Assembly: GCF_900240995.1 (NCBI RefSeq)
Contig: NZ_LT965955.1
Location: forward strand, 62,001-126,000
Length of the DNA stretch: 64,000 nt
Direction: 5' to 3'
Source of the DNA: Bacillus sp. Marseille-P3661
GTDB lineage: Bacteria; Bacillota; Bacilli; Bacillales; Bacillaceae_J
This document shows positions 49,934 to 59,342 of this stretch, one piece after another; position 1 is the stretch's first letter, and every line of letters begins with the position of its first letter. The translations under genes and the position numbers were made by a program. Under the pieces are notes generated by a model that saw only the letters and a list, made by a program, of their open reading frames with translations, did not search any database and had not been told where the DNA came from.

Positions 49934-51043
49934 TTAAGTGATTTCACCCTGACTCACTTCAAGCTTTGCTGCTTTCTTTAAAGTTTCATGATGAATCCCT
50001 TCAACACTTGTAGTCGTTACAAAGGTTTGAACTTTACCTTGAATTGTATTTAATAAATGTGATTGTCGATAATCATCTAACTCTGAAAGGACATCATCTA
50101 AAAGAAGAATTGGATATTCTCCAACTTCCGCTTTAATTAGTTCTATTTCCGCAAGCTTTATGGAAAGAGCTGTTGTCCTTTGCTGTCCTTGTGAACCAAA
50201 TGTTTGAACATCTTTTCCATTTACAAAAAATTGAATATCATCTCGATGTGGTCCAGCTAATGTAATTCCTCTTTCTATCTCTCTACTTTTAATTTTTTCA
50301 AATTTTTCATAGTATACTTCTATCATTTTTGACAAGTCTATGTGCTCTGATACATCAACCGAAGGATTATACTGAATTGTCAATAATTCTAACCCTCTAG
50401 ATATACCATGATGGATTGGTTCTGCCCATTCTTGAAGTAATTTTAAAAAGTGATATCGTCTTTTGGTTATTTTTACAGCTACATCTACTAGTTGATTCGT
50501 CAGAATTTCTAGCATCATATTACTTTTTTTGGGGTCTTTATGATACTGTTTTAATAAATGATTACGCTGCTGTAGAATATGACTATATTGATTTAAATCA
50601 TACATATAAACAGGCATTACTTGGCCTATTTCTATATCAATAAAACGACGTCGAACCTGAGGACTACCTTTAACGAGATTTAAATCCTCAGGTGCAAACA
50701 TAACAACATTGAGCGCGCCGATATAGCTGCTCAGTTTTTTTTGTTCTAATGAATTGACTTTCGCTTTTTTGCCTTTATTTGAAATAATGAGCTCAAGTGA
50801 TAACGATTGAGTACTTTTTTGAGCCCTACCTTCTATTTTAGCATATTCTTCATCCCATTTGATAAGTTCTTTGTCGCGGGACGTCCGATGCGATTTTGCA
50901 ATCGCTAAAACGTAAATACTTTCCAGCAAATTTGTTTTCCCTTGAGCATTTTCTCCAAGGATCACGTTTACTTTATTCTCAAAAGAAATATGCGCTTTAT
51001 GATAATTTCGATAATTAGTTAACGTTAAATCTGTTAAAAACAA
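49934..51043 (-). CDS. recF: DNA replication and repair protein RecF
   Basis: This 369-aa SMC-like ATPase helps load RecA with RecO and RecR. Walker A is [17 protein letters not shown] (about residues 30-38). The ABC-type signature and Walker B are [18 protein letters not shown] and [18 protein letters not shown]. The start is a TTG at 51043 with AAGGGGG upstream, and no other start fits. It lies between yaaA and gyrB as in B. subtilis. Confidence 0.98.
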   Translation of the reverse strand: MFLTDLTLTNYRNYHKAHISFENKVNVILGENAQGKTNLLESIYVLAIAKSHRTSRDKELIKWDEEYAKIEGRAQKSTQSLSLELIISNKGKKAKVNSLEQKKLSSYIGALNVVMFAPEDLNLVKGSPQVRRRFIDIEIGQVMPVYMYDLNQYSHILQQRNHLLKQYHKDPKKSNMMLEILTNQLVDVAVKITKRRYHFLKLLQEWAEPIHHGISRGLELLTIQYNPSVDVSEHIDLSKMIEVYYEKFEKIKSREIERGITLAGPHRDDIQFFVNGKDVQTFGSQGQQRTTALSIKLAEIELIKAEVGEYPILLLDDVLSELDDYRQSHLLNTIQGKVQTFVTTTSVEGIHHETLKKAAKLEVSQGEIT

Positions 51044-51134
51044 AGGGATGCCCCCTTTTTTGTCCTGTACTTTATAAGAAAATTAATTTCTGCAAGGACT
51101 TATTATGTAATTTTTGACTACAGCTAAGTCTTTT

Positions 51135-51362
51135 TTATTCCTCAAGTTTCTGACTGACAACTTGAAAAGTTTCACCAGCTACTGTTACTGTATCACCATT
51201 TACTAGTTTTTTTCCTCTACGATTTTCTTTTTCACCATTAACAAAAACATCATGCTCACTTAAAAACCATTTCACTGCACCACCTGTATCAAGAATTCCA
51301 GCTAATTTCAAAAATTGCCCTAATGTAATGTATTCAGTTGAAATCGATACTTCAGTTTGCAT
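51135..51362 (-). CDS. yaaA: S4 domain protein YaaA (RNA-binding)
   Basis: This 75-aa protein is a single S4-like RNA-binding domain (ITLGQFLKLAGILDTGGAVKWFLSEHDVFVNGEKENRRGKKL, about residues 10-55). B. subtilis YaaA (RlbA) is implicated in 50S ribosome assembly. It sits between dnaN and recF, the conserved place, and is 91 bp upstream of recF. Confidence 0.95.
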   Translation of the reverse strand: MQTEVSISTEYITLGQFLKLAGILDTGGAVKWFLSEHDVFVNGEKENRRGKKLVNGDTVTVAGETFQVVSQKLEE

Positions 51363-51609
51363 TGGAAATACACCTCATCTTAATTAGACTATATCTTGGA
51401 GCTCCCCCAAACTTTTAGCCCTTCTTCCTATTTTACTAAAAGTTATCACATAACAAAAGTGTAAGCAGGACCATTTTGCTCGTCTTATTTTTAAAATAGG
51501 TATTTTTTAATAATAATTACTATGAAATCAGAAGTTAACGGCTGCGTAAAAATTACTCATAATATTGGACTTTGGCTATACCTTAACCTAATTTCAATCA
51601 TTACATAAA

Positions 51610-51655
51610 GAAAAGCTGACAGGATGTACTTAAACTCACTGATCAGCTTTCTTTA
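51610..51655 (-). terminator. Terminator after dnaA-dnaN
   Basis: AAAGCTGATCAG pairs with CTGTCAGCTTT on the minus strand, followed by TCTTT. It lies beyond the dnaN stop. Confidence 0.75.
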
Positions 51656-51663
51656 AATGTCTA

Positions 51664-51698
51664 GCACAAGCGACAGACCAGAGCGCTTGTGTTTTTCT
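51664..51698 (+). repeat. Dispersed intergenic repeat, copy 2
   Basis: CACAAGCG pairs with CGCTTGTG on the plus strand around an inner segment, followed by TTTTTCT. It belongs to the same family as copies near 31660, 55333 and 59283. Confidence 0.5.
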
Positions 51699-51714
51699 AA
51701 CTTTCCTTAAATTA

Positions 51715-52854
51715 TTAATATGTTCTAACCGGTAAGATAAGCTGTAAAATCGAATCGTCATGGGTTGGTTTGATGACAAATGGACGCATTGCACCAGTAA
51801 AGTTAATTCTAATATCTGTACTGTCTAATGCTTTTAAAGCATCCATCATGTATTTAGCACTGAAGGAAATTTTTAATTCCTCTCCTGTAACAGATTCGCA
51901 TTCTACATATTCTTCAACTTTACCTACTTCAGGCAAAGTAGTTGAAACTTGGATTTGATCATGTTCAAATGTTGTTAATTTTACAACATTATTTCGACCT
52001 TCACGTGCAAGGAGAGATGCACGGTCAATTGCACTTAAAAATTCTTTTGTCGTTAAAATCATTTCAGTTTTATTTTCGTTAGGTATTAGTCTTGAAGTAT
52101 CAGGGTAATTTCCTTCAAGAAGTCTGGAGAAAAATAATAAATATTTAGTTTTAAATAATATTTGATTTTCTGTAATAAATATATCAATTAACTCATTTGT
52201 ATCTTCTAGAATCTTATTTAATTCATTTAAGCTTTTTCCTGGAATAACAACACTTGAATTTAAATGAATCTCTCCATTTTCGATAGGAGCTTTTCTCATT
52301 GCAAGACGATGGCTGTCGGTTGCTACACAAAACAATTGGTTATCTTCAATTTTCCAATTAACACCTGTTAAGATAGGGCGTGTTTCTGATGTTGAAACTG
52401 CAAAAACAGTTTGTCGAATCATTTGCTTTAATAAATCTATTGGTAGTTGAAAAACATGATCATTAGAAATTTGCGGTAACTGTGGATATTCTTCTGGATC
52501 TAAGCCAACTAAATTAAACTCTGCACTGCCTGAGACAATTTTGATTGAATAATTGTCTTGCACTTCGATATTCACAGTTTCTTTAGGAAGTTTTTTTACA
52601 ATCTCGCTAAAGAACTTAGCTTGTAGTACAATGCTACCACTTTTGAGTACCTCTACATTTTGGTTTTCTTCATCTTCTACAGGAATAAAACTTTCAATTG
52701 AGATATCAGAATCACTACCAGTTAAGGTTACACCTTCTTCTGTAGCAGTCATTTTTATTCCTGTTAAGATAGGTACGGTTGTTCTAGAAGAAACAGCCTT
52801 CATTACATCATTAACACTTTCAACTAATTTATCTTTTTGAATCGTAAACTGCAT
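51715..52854 (-). CDS. dnaN: DNA polymerase III beta sliding clamp
   Basis: This 379-aa protein forms the ring that tethers polymerase to DNA. Three clamp repeats are visible (about 1-125, 130-250, 255-379). The C-terminus reads FVIKPTHDDSILQLILPVRTY, the clamp hallmark. It is downstream of dnaA, across the 204-bp unwinding region, and transcribed with it. Confidence 0.98.
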   Translation of the reverse strand: MQFTIQKDKLVESVNDVMKAVSSRTTVPILTGIKMTATEEGVTLTGSDSDISIESFIPVEDEENQNVEVLKSGSIVLQAKFFSEIVKKLPKETVNIEVQDNYSIKIVSGSAEFNLVGLDPEEYPQLPQISNDHVFQLPIDLLKQMIRQTVFAVSTSETRPILTGVNWKIEDNQLFCVATDSHRLAMRKAPIENGEIHLNSSVVIPGKSLNELNKILEDTNELIDIFITENQILFKTKYLLFFSRLLEGNYPDTSRLIPNENKTEMILTTKEFLSAIDRASLLAREGRNNVVKLTTFEHDQIQVSTTLPEVGKVEEYVECESVTGEELKISFSAKYMMDALKALDSTDIRINFTGAMRPFVIKPTHDDSILQLILPVRTY

Positions 52855-52931
52855 TATACGAATGCCTCCTAATTTGTCATTTTTTCAAAATTGTTGGCAT
52901 AACTATTAAACTTATTAATATAAAAGAAAAA

Positions 52932-52949
52932 TAGTAATAATAGTAATAG
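52932..52949 (+). promoter_or_regulatory. oriC unwinding element, DnaA-trio array
   Basis: TAGTAATAATAGTAATAG is six tandem TAG/TAA trinucleotides. It is followed by a G-tract (GGGGG) and two adjoining DnaA boxes at 52954-52970. This is the layout of the basal unwinding system described for B. subtilis, in which DnaA loaded at the boxes spreads onto the trio strand and opens the duplex. An AT-rich region lies upstream. Confidence 0.82.
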
Positions 52950-52953
52950 GGGG

Positions 52954-53045
52954 TGTGAATATGTGGATAACGTCAATTTTACAAGCTCAGAAAAGTCTAT
53001 CCACATGTGGATAGACTGTGTGTAAGGTTGCTCAAGTTATTCACA
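52954..53045. other. oriC DnaA-box group between dnaN and dnaA
   Basis: DnaA boxes: TGTGAATAT (52954), TGTGGATAA (52962, perfect), CTATCCACA (52997), TGTGGATAG (53006) and TTATTCACA (53037). The middle two form a palindrome, ATCCACATGTGGAT. Together with the trio array this is the origin-opening half of a bipartite oriC. Confidence 0.85.
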
Positions 53046-53058
53046 ATATCCAGTATTA

Positions 53059-54402
53059 CTATTTAAGTTTTTCGCGAATCTCTTTAAGACGACGTTGAAA
53101 TTCACTATCTGTTTCTAACATTTTTGTAATTTTTTCATGTGCATGTATCACCGTCGTATGGTCTCTTCCTCCAAATTCTTCCCCAATTTTAGGTAACGAT
53201 GAATCTGTAAGTTCTCGAGATAAGTACATGGCAATTTGTCTTGGGAATGCTACTGATTTTGTGCGTTTTTTAGCTTTAAAATCCTCTAACTTTATATGAT
53301 AGTGTTCACCAACAACGCGTTGTATTTCTTGAATGGTGATCACTTTTGGTTTAGAGCCAGGGACAATATCTTTTAAGGCTTCAGCGGCTAAGTCTGGATT
53401 TATATCTTTGTTGATTAATGAAGAATAAGCAACAACGCGAATAAGTGCACCTTCTAATTCTCTAATATTCGTATCTATTTGGTTTGCAATATAAATCATT
53501 ACCTCATTTGAGATGTCTAAGCCTTCCGCTTTAGCTTTTTTCCTTAAAATCGCTATTCTTGTTTCTAAATCCGGCGGTGTGATATCAGTAATTAAGCCCC
53601 ACTCGAATCTTGATCTTAATCGATCCTCTAAAGTTGGAATTTCCTTAGGCGGCCGGTCACTAGAAATAATAATTTGCTTACTTTCCTCATGCAATGTATT
53701 AAATGTATGGAAAAATTCCTCTTGAGTTGATTCTTTCCCAGCAAGGAACTGAATATCATCAATTAATAAAACATCAACTTTTCGGTACTTATTACGAAAA
53801 TCTACTGCTTTATTGTCACGTATAGAGTTTATGAACTCATTTGTAAATTTTTCTGAGGATAAATACACGACCTTTGCATTAGGATTATGCTCTAATACAT
53901 AATGTCCGATCGCATGCATTAAATGTGTTTTTCCTAATCCAACGCCCCCGTAAATAAATAAAGGATTATAGGCTTTAGCTGGTGCTTCTGCAACTGCTAG
54001 CGAAGCTGCATGGGCAAAGCGATTACCTGATCCAATAACGAATGTATCAAATGTGTATTTAGTATTTAACATGCTTTGAGGCATTTCATCGGATGAGTCC
54101 TCAACTTTTTTCTGCTTAGTGGCATTTTCAAACTTTAATTCTTCTTCTTGATGGAATTGAGGAATTACAAATTTAATCTCTAATTCGGCCCCTGTTATAT
54201 CTAAGATTGTCTCGGCAATTAATTGTGAGTATCGCGACTCAAGCCAATCACGTGCAAAATCGTTAGGGGCTGTGATTACTAATGTATCATTTTGTAATGA
54301 GTGAGCTTTAGTTGATTTCAACCAGGTTTCAAAGCTAGGTTTGCTCAATTTTTTTTCTATTGCCTCTAACGCTTTGGTCCATAAGTCCGAGATGTTTTCC
54401 AT
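53059..54402 (-). CDS. dnaA: Chromosomal replication initiator DnaA
   Basis: This 447-aa AAA+ protein binds DnaA boxes and opens oriC. Domain I is residues about 1-80, and a short linker follows. The AAA+ core has Walker [19 protein letters not shown] (about 148-165) and Walker [15 protein letters not shown]. The sensor-2 region is followed by domain IV, with the DNA-binding signature [15 protein letters not shown] near the end. A strong ribosome site (AAAGGAGGGAG) precedes the ATG. Transcribed toward dnaN; DnaA boxes upstream suggest autoregulation. Confidence 0.99.
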   Translation of the reverse strand: MENISDLWTKALEAIEKKLSKPSFETWLKSTKAHSLQNDTLVITAPNDFARDWLESRYSQLIAETILDITGAELEIKFVIPQFHQEEELKFENATKQKKVEDSSDEMPQSMLNTKYTFDTFVIGSGNRFAHAASLAVAEAPAKAYNPLFIYGGVGLGKTHLMHAIGHYVLEHNPNAKVVYLSSEKFTNEFINSIRDNKAVDFRNKYRKVDVLLIDDIQFLAGKESTQEEFFHTFNTLHEESKQIIISSDRPPKEIPTLEDRLRSRFEWGLITDITPPDLETRIAILRKKAKAEGLDISNEVMIYIANQIDTNIRELEGALIRVVAYSSLINKDINPDLAAEALKDIVPGSKPKVITIQEIQRVVGEHYHIKLEDFKAKKRTKSVAFPRQIAMYLSRELTDSSLPKIGEEFGGRDHTTVIHAHEKITKMLETDSEFQRRLKEIREKLK

Positions 54403-54600
54403 TTTGCTAAACTCCCTCCTTTAAACCTTATTAAATTAACGTCCCCACAGTTATGAAGGAGGGTACAAAAATGCATGTACAAGTTTTGTACACCCTCATT
54501 TTTCTTCCATGCATACGAATGTATAAAAATAAAATCCACAACCTTAGCCAATAAATATATAATATAGTAGAAAAATGCTTATTCGACTTTTTCACAGAAT

Positions 54601-54852
54601 TGTGGACAAAATTCTTCACAGATGTGAGTATAAGTATCCACACTTTATCCACATCTGTGGATAAAGTAACTTACGAGAAAGAGTGAAAACACAAATATAA
54701 TAACAAATAAACCCTTACAATGCAATGATTTTCACTACTTTATCCACATACACAACAACTTGTGGATTTTGTTTATCCACAGTACTATATTTTGTGTAAA
54801 GGTTGTCGATAACTTGTAAATAATAAAAAAAATGTCGAAAAAGATATCCACA
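54601..54852. other. oriC upstream DnaA-box cluster (incA/incB-like)
   Basis: Between dnaA and rpmH there are at least four perfect TTATCCACA-type boxes (54645, 54656 inverted, 54740, 54773). Near-matches occur at 54601, 54612, 54634, 54761, 54804 and 54844. This is the DnaA-assembly half of the bipartite Bacillus origin, which also regulates dnaA. The rest of the 54403-55042 gap is AT-rich. Confidence 0.9.
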
Positions 54853-55042
54853 AGGGAGGAGAGGGTGAATTTTTTTAAAGTTATACAAAATTAAAATAGA
54901 TAAATGTCTAATATGAAATTTTTGCAGTTTTATTAAAAACTATGCTTAAAACGAAAGTGAAAAATAAATATTACCTGTTTATAAAAAATAAACTTGAAAT
55001 TACTAGGCGATCTGTTGTAACCTTATAAAGTCAGAAACAAGA

Positions 55043-55071
55043 TTGACATTCATTAGTATGTTAACTATAAT
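55043..55071 (+). promoter_or_regulatory. rpmH promoter (perfect sigma-A consensus)
   Basis: -35 TTGACA at 55043-55048, a 17-nt spacer, and -10 TATAAT at 55066-55071. Both hexamers match the consensus exactly, fitting a ribosomal-protein gene. It is the first plus-strand promoter beyond the origin. Confidence 0.92.
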
Positions 55072-55116
55072 TAGAAGGACTGTCTTTTAGAGTTTTTCCT
55101 CAGGGAGGTGCAATAA

Positions 55117-55251
55117 ATGAAACGTACTTATCAGCCAAATAAGCGTAAGCGTAAAAAGGTACACGGATTCCGTAGCCGTATGAGCACACCAAACGGACGT
55201 AATGTTCTTGCTCGTCGTCGTCGTAAAGGAAGAAAAGTGTTATCAGCATAG
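55117..55251 (+). CDS. rpmH: 50S ribosomal protein L34
   Basis: This 44-aa, very basic protein starts [18 protein letters not shown] and ends [11 protein letters not shown]. It is the L34 of all bacteria and the first gene on the right arm of the origin. AGGGAGGTG precedes the ATG at 7 nt. A strong terminator follows, though rnpA lies in the same direction. Confidence 0.98.
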   Translation: MKRTYQPNKRKRKKVHGFRSRMSTPNGRNVLARRRRKGRKVLSA

Positions 55252-55281
55252 GCCACTGAACAGATCAGTGGTCTTTTTTCT
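55251..55281 (+). terminator. Terminator after rpmH
   Basis: GGCCACTGA pairs with TCAGTGGTC around an ACAGA loop, followed by TTTTTT. It lies right at the rpmH stop and may let only part of the transcript continue to rnpA. Confidence 0.85.
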
Positions 55282-55332
55282 AGATGTTTTGTTCTGCTAT
55301 CATAATTGATATAGAATGAATGATAGTATTAG

Positions 55333-55401
55333 AAAAACACAAGCGCCCTGGTTAACCCTACAAACGGGAAACAATATAACTCAAGGCGCTTGTTTTTCTA
55401 A
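55333..55401 (+). repeat. Dispersed intergenic repeat, copy 3
   Basis: AAAAACACAAGCGCC at the left pairs with GGCGCTTGTTTTT at the right, forming a hairpin of about 65 bp. The tail matches copies near 31660, 51664 and 59283. It lies between rpmH and rnpA. Confidence 0.55.
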
Positions 55402-55418
55402 AATTGGAGTGAAAATTA

Positions 55419-55769
55419 TTGAACAAACGGAATAGAATTAAGAAGAATGAAGAGTTTCAAGATGTATTTAAAAAAGGGAATTCAGTTGCCAATCGACAGT
55501 TTGTTGTCTATACATTAGCTAAACCAGAGCAATCAGAACTGAGGATCGGGTTATCTGTCAGCAAAAAAGTTGGAAATGCTGTTATAAGAAATCAAGTAAA
55601 GCGCTATATACGCCAAACCTTTACCGAATTAAAGGATGATTTAAATCAGCAGCTTGATTATGTCATTGTTGCTCGTCAGCCAACAGCTACAATGGATTTC
55701 CATGAAACGAAAAAGAGTTTAATACATGTTTTGAAAATTGCAAAGGCTTTCGTTAGAAAGATTAATTAA
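55419..55769 (+). CDS. rnpA: Ribonuclease P protein component
   Basis: This 116-aa basic protein is the protein subunit of RNase P, which matures tRNA 5' ends with the RNA subunit (rnpB, not here). The RNR motif region reads [23 protein letters not shown] (about residues 49-71). The start is a TTG with TTGGAGTG at 8 nt. It is downstream of rpmH and upstream of yidC, as in nearly all bacteria. Confidence 0.97.
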   Translation: MNKRNRIKKNEEFQDVFKKGNSVANRQFVVYTLAKPEQSELRIGLSVSKKVGNAVIRNQVKRYIRQTFTELKDDLNQQLDYVIVARQPTATMDFHETKKSLIHVLKIAKAFVRKIN

Positions 55770-56057
55770 GTTTTTTTCTGAAAATTACATGGAATTCTTT
55801 GAGTTTGGGTATATGTCTAGGGTAAAATAGTAATAGAATCTTCTACTGAAAATAGGGTAATTAAACTGCAATGTCTATTGCTATCATGTAACATGTGAAT
55901 GTTTAAATAAACTTATAGCAATTGATATTTAATTTAAAGCCTTCATAGGTAAGTATCGGATAAGATTGTAATGATAAATAATGAACTTTTAGTTTATCGT
56001 TATTAAATCGATGAGCTATTTTCATACATAGATGCTATATAGAAGGAGGAAGAGGAT

Positions 56058-56825
56058 TTGAAGAAAAAGATCGCGCTGATAGGAATTTTAGTAGGACTAT
56101 TAGCGATTTTATCTGGATGTACAGAAATAAATGCTCCGATAACAGCTGAAAGTGAAGGGGTTTGGAACAAATACTTCGTGTATCCATTATCCTGGTTAAT
56201 CGTTTATTTTGCAGAATTACTTGGTAATAGCTATGGGATATCGATTGTTGTTGTAACCATTTTAATCCGCTTAGTTTTATTACCTTTAATGATTAAGCAA
56301 ACACAGAGTTCAAAAGCAATGCAAGCAATACAACCAGAGATGCAAGCTCTTCGTGAAAAATATAGTTCTAAAGATCAAAAAACACAACAAAAGCTTCAAC
56401 AAGAAACAATGGCTCTATTTCAAAAGCATGGGGTTAATCCGCTTGCAGGATGTTTCCCATTACTAATTCAAATGCCAATATTAATTGGTTTCTATCACGC
56501 AATTATGAGAACAGAAGAAATTGCTAGACACAATTTCCTATGGTTTGATCTTGGTGAAGCGGATCCTTACTTCATATTGCCATTAGTAGCTGGTGCGACA
56601 ACTTTCTTACAACAAAAAATTATGATGGCTGGTGTCGACAACAATCCGCAAATGAAAATGATGCTTTATATGATGCCAATCATGATTATTGTGTTTGCTG
56701 TAACTTTCCCAGCTGCGTTATCACTATATTGGGTTGTAGGTAATATCTTTATGATTATTCAAACCTATTTCATTAAAGGCCCAGTGATAAAAGAAGCAAA
56801 AGAAACAGGAGGCGCTAAAAAGTGA
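56058..56825 (+). CDS. spoIIIJ: Membrane protein insertase YidC (SpoIIIJ type)
   Basis: This 255-aa lipoprotein (signal [21 protein letters not shown], Cys21) has five membrane segments and inserts proteins into the membrane with or without SecYEG. Key segments are [19 protein letters not shown] (with the conserved positively charged groove Arg) and [23 protein letters not shown]. In B. subtilis the copy here is SpoIIIJ, needed for sporulation signalling through SpoIIIAE/AH. The start is TTG, with AGGAGG upstream. It overlaps jag by 4 bp. Confidence 0.95.
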   Translation: MKKKIALIGILVGLLAILSGCTEINAPITAESEGVWNKYFVYPLSWLIVYFAELLGNSYGISIVVVTILIRLVLLPLMIKQTQSSKAMQAIQPEMQALREKYSSKDQKTQQKLQQETMALFQKHGVNPLAGCFPLLIQMPILIGFYHAIMRTEEIARHNFLWFDLGEADPYFILPLVAGATTFLQQKIMMAGVDNNPQMKMMLYMMPIMIIVFAVTFPAALSLYWVVGNIFMIIQTYFIKGPVIKEAKETGGAKK

Positions 56826-57445
56826 AACAGTTAACTGCCACCGGGACAGGACAAACCGTTGATGAAGCGCTAGAATCGGCTCTAAAGGAATTAAATGCTA
56901 CTAAAGAAAATACTGAAGTTTCCATAATAGATGAAGGTAAAAAAGGATTTTTGGGTGTTTTTGGGTCAAGACCTGCCATTGTGAAGGTAACTTTGAAAAT
57001 AGATCCTGTTAATGAAGCCTTAACTTTTTTAACCGATGTTATTCAAAAAATGGGCATCGATGCAACTATTGATGTGAATCGAGATGGCAGAGATATAACT
57101 TTTAATATTGCAGGTGAACAGATTGCAATTTTAATTGGGAAACGTGGTCAAACATTAAATTCACTACAGTATTTAACACAGCTTGTACTAAATAAACACT
57201 CTCAGGAGTATTTAACGGTAATTATCGATGCTGAAAATTATCGTTTGCGACGAAAGGAAACATTGGTAACTCTAGCAACTAGGCTAGCAGATAAAGCTAA
57301 GCGAACAAAAACGAAAGTCGTGCTGGAGCCAATGCCGTCTTTTGAAAGAAAAATTATTCATACTGCGTTATTTGAGGTAGAAGGTATCGCAACTCAATCT
57401 GAAGGTGTAGAACCAAATAGGCATGTTGTTATTGTAGCAAAATAA
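56822..57445 (+). CDS. jag: RNA-binding protein KhpB/Jag
   Basis: This 207-aa protein has an N-terminal Jag_N domain ([17 protein letters not shown]), a KH domain (about 75-150, with [15 protein letters not shown]) and a C-terminal R3H domain (about 150-205). KhpB binds many small RNAs and messages and is linked to cell-elongation control in other Firmicutes. The GTG start overlaps the yidC stop (GTGA), so the two are coupled. A good terminator follows. Confidence 0.95.
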   Translation: MKQLTATGTGQTVDEALESALKELNATKENTEVSIIDEGKKGFLGVFGSRPAIVKVTLKIDPVNEALTFLTDVIQKMGIDATIDVNRDGRDITFNIAGEQIAILIGKRGQTLNSLQYLTQLVLNKHSQEYLTVIIDAENYRLRRKETLVTLATRLADKAKRTKTKVVLEPMPSFERKIIHTALFEVEGIATQSEGVEPNRHVVIVAK

Positions 57446-57456
57446 CTAGATCTATT

Positions 57457-57488
57457 AGCGTATAGCATGTACTTACATACTATACGCT
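57457..57488 (+). terminator. Terminator of the rnpA-yidC-jag unit
   Basis: AGCGTATAG pairs with CTATACGCT, followed by TTTTTTT. Confidence 0.9.
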
Positions 57489-57651
57489 TTTTTTGTGCAT
57501 TTTTTTATCAGTAGTTGTTTGAAAAAAATATCTCTATCTATTTAGCAATCCACGTATTTATACTTTTCATCGAATTCAAGTTACTATAACCTCTTAAGAC
57601 TAAAGACACGCTTATCGGTGCCCAAAATATATTAGAAGTTGATTTTACCCT

Positions 57652-57725
57652 TGTGGATAAGTTAAACTAGTGATATTGTTAAAATTTTACCGATTTTTAT
57701 AAAAAAAGTTATCCACTGTGGATAA
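57652..57725. other. Extra DnaA-box group before mnmE
   Basis: Three boxes: TGTGGATAA (57652), and a palindrome made of TTATCCACT (57709) and TGTGGATAA (57717), giving AGTTATCCACTGTGGATAAC. They lie 3 kb from the oriC cluster, in the gap between jag and mnmE. No DnaA-trio or AT-rich opening element follows. Confidence 0.75.
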
Positions 57726-57788
57726 CTTTTGAGTTTATACCTTAAAATAGTTAAATTGCATTCAAGGATTTAAGTATAAGGAAAGCCG

Positions 57789-57823
57789 TCGTCATTTGCT
57801 ATTTTGTGTAAATGACGTGTTTT
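57789..57823 (+). terminator. Hairpin upstream of mnmE
   Basis: CGTCATTT pairs with AAATGACG around a 13-nt loop, followed by TGTTTTTCT. It lies 44 bp before the mnmE start and could be an attenuator. Confidence 0.5.
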
Positions 57824-57866
57824 TCTATTAAATAAACGGAAATAATCGTAAGTGAGGTGAAGAAAT

Positions 57867-59243
57867 ATGAAAATGGATTCGATTGCAGCAATATCAACTC
57901 CAATGGGAGAAGGCGCCATTGCAATTGTTCGGGTTAGTGGTGATGAAGCGTTTAAAGTAGTAAATACAATATTTAAAGGGAAAAATTTAGAGGCGGTACC
58001 GAGTCACACTATTCATTACGGGTTTATTATCGACCCAGAAACCAATGAAAAAGTTGAGGAAGTAATGGTATCGGTGATGAAGGGACCTAAAACATTTACA
58101 AGAGAAGATGTTGTTGAAATAAATTGTCATGGGGGCCTTGTTTCTGTTAATCGGGTATTACAACTTGTACTAAATCAAGGAGTACGTTTAGCAGAACCAG
58201 GTGAATTTACTAAGCGTGCTTTTTTAAATGGGAGAATTGATTTATCACAGGCAGAAGCGGTGATGGATTTAATTCGTGCCAAAACCGATAGAGCGATGAA
58301 CGTAGCGATTGGTCAAATGGAGGGGAGATTATCTAAACTTATTCGAGGTTTGAGACAGACGATCCTAGAGACATTAGCACACGTTGAAGTGAACATAGAT
58401 TATCCAGAGTACGATGATGTTGAAGAAATGACACATAAACTTTTAAAAGAAAAATCGATAGAAATTAAAAATGAGATTGAAAAACTTTTAGAGACATCTA
58501 AGCAAGGTAAAATTCTACGTGAAGGATTGTCAACGGTGATTATCGGGCGTCCAAATGTAGGGAAATCCTCGCTATTAAATAGCTTAGTTCATGAAAATAA
58601 AGCAATCGTAACAGATATTCCAGGTACAACGCGCGACGTAATCGAAGAGTATGTTAATGTACGCGGAGTTCCATTACGTTTAGTAGATACTGCAGGAATT
58701 AGAGAGACAGAAGATATTGTTGAGCGGATCGGCGTTGAGCGGTCTCGTCAAGTGTTGAAAGAAGCGGATTTAATTCTTTTAGTTCTTAATAATGCTGAAG
58801 AACTTTCGGATGAGGATCGAAGACTTTTTGAAGCAGTGTCAGGTATGGATGTCATCGTTATTGTTAATAAAATCGATTTAAATTCGAAACTCAGTTTAGA
58901 TGAAGTTAAAGATCTAGCAAAAAATTACCCGGTTATATCTACCTCATTAAAAGAGGAGACTGGCATTGACTTATTAGAAGAAGCAATCTCGTCTTTATTT
59001 TTTAAAGGAAAGCTTGAAGTTGCTGATTTGACGTATGTTTCAAATACCAGACATATTGCTTTATTAAATCAAGCAAAAAAATCAATAGAAGAAGTGCTTT
59101 CCGGTATTGAGGTTGGCGTACCGATTGACATGATTCAAATAGATTTTACTAGAACGTGGGAAATTCTTGGCGAAATTATTGGGGATACTGTACACGAGAG
59201 TTTAATTGATCAACTGTTTTCTCAATTTTGCTTAGGGAAATAA
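57867..59243 (+). CDS. mnmE: tRNA modification GTPase MnmE
   Basis: With MnmG, this 458-aa protein makes cmnm5U or nm5U at the wobble uridine 34 of tRNAs. Its N-terminal domain (about 1-120) binds formyl-THF. The G domain (about 220-380) has G1 [14 protein letters not shown]2/G3 DIPGTTRD and [10 protein letters not shown], and NKID. The C-terminal CLGK gives the essential Cys. It is the first gene of mnmE-mnmG-rsmG-noc-soj. Confidence 0.98.
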   Translation: MKMDSIAAISTPMGEGAIAIVRVSGDEAFKVVNTIFKGKNLEAVPSHTIHYGFIIDPETNEKVEEVMVSVMKGPKTFTREDVVEINCHGGLVSVNRVLQLVLNQGVRLAEPGEFTKRAFLNGRIDLSQAEAVMDLIRAKTDRAMNVAIGQMEGRLSKLIRGLRQTILETLAHVEVNIDYPEYDDVEEMTHKLLKEKSIEIKNEIEKLLETSKQGKILREGLSTVIIGRPNVGKSSLLNSLVHENKAIVTDIPGTTRDVIEEYVNVRGVPLRLVDTAGIRETEDIVERIGVERSRQVLKEADLILLVLNNAEELSDEDRRLFEAVSGMDVIVIVNKIDLNSKLSLDEVKDLAKNYPVISTSLKEETGIDLLEEAISSLFFKGKLEVADLTYVSNTRHIALLNQAKKSIEEVLSGIEVGVPIDMIQIDFTRTWEILGEIIGDTVHESLIDQLFSQFCLGK

Positions 59244-59282
59244 AAGTGATAAGATTGATAAATATTTTATGTAATGTTCAGC

Positions 59283-59326
59283 TTTAGCGTCTAGCTTATC
59301 GGCTGACCAAGGCGCTTGCGCTTTTC
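59283..59326 (+). repeat. Dispersed intergenic repeat, copy 4
   Basis: TTTAGCGTCTAGCTTATCGG leads to AAGGCGCTTGCGCTTTTCG. The tail matches the copies near 31660 (inverted), 51664 and 55333. It lies between mnmE and mnmG, just ahead of the mnmG ribosome site. Confidence 0.55.
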
Positions 59327-59342
59327 GTATAGGAGGTTTTTT

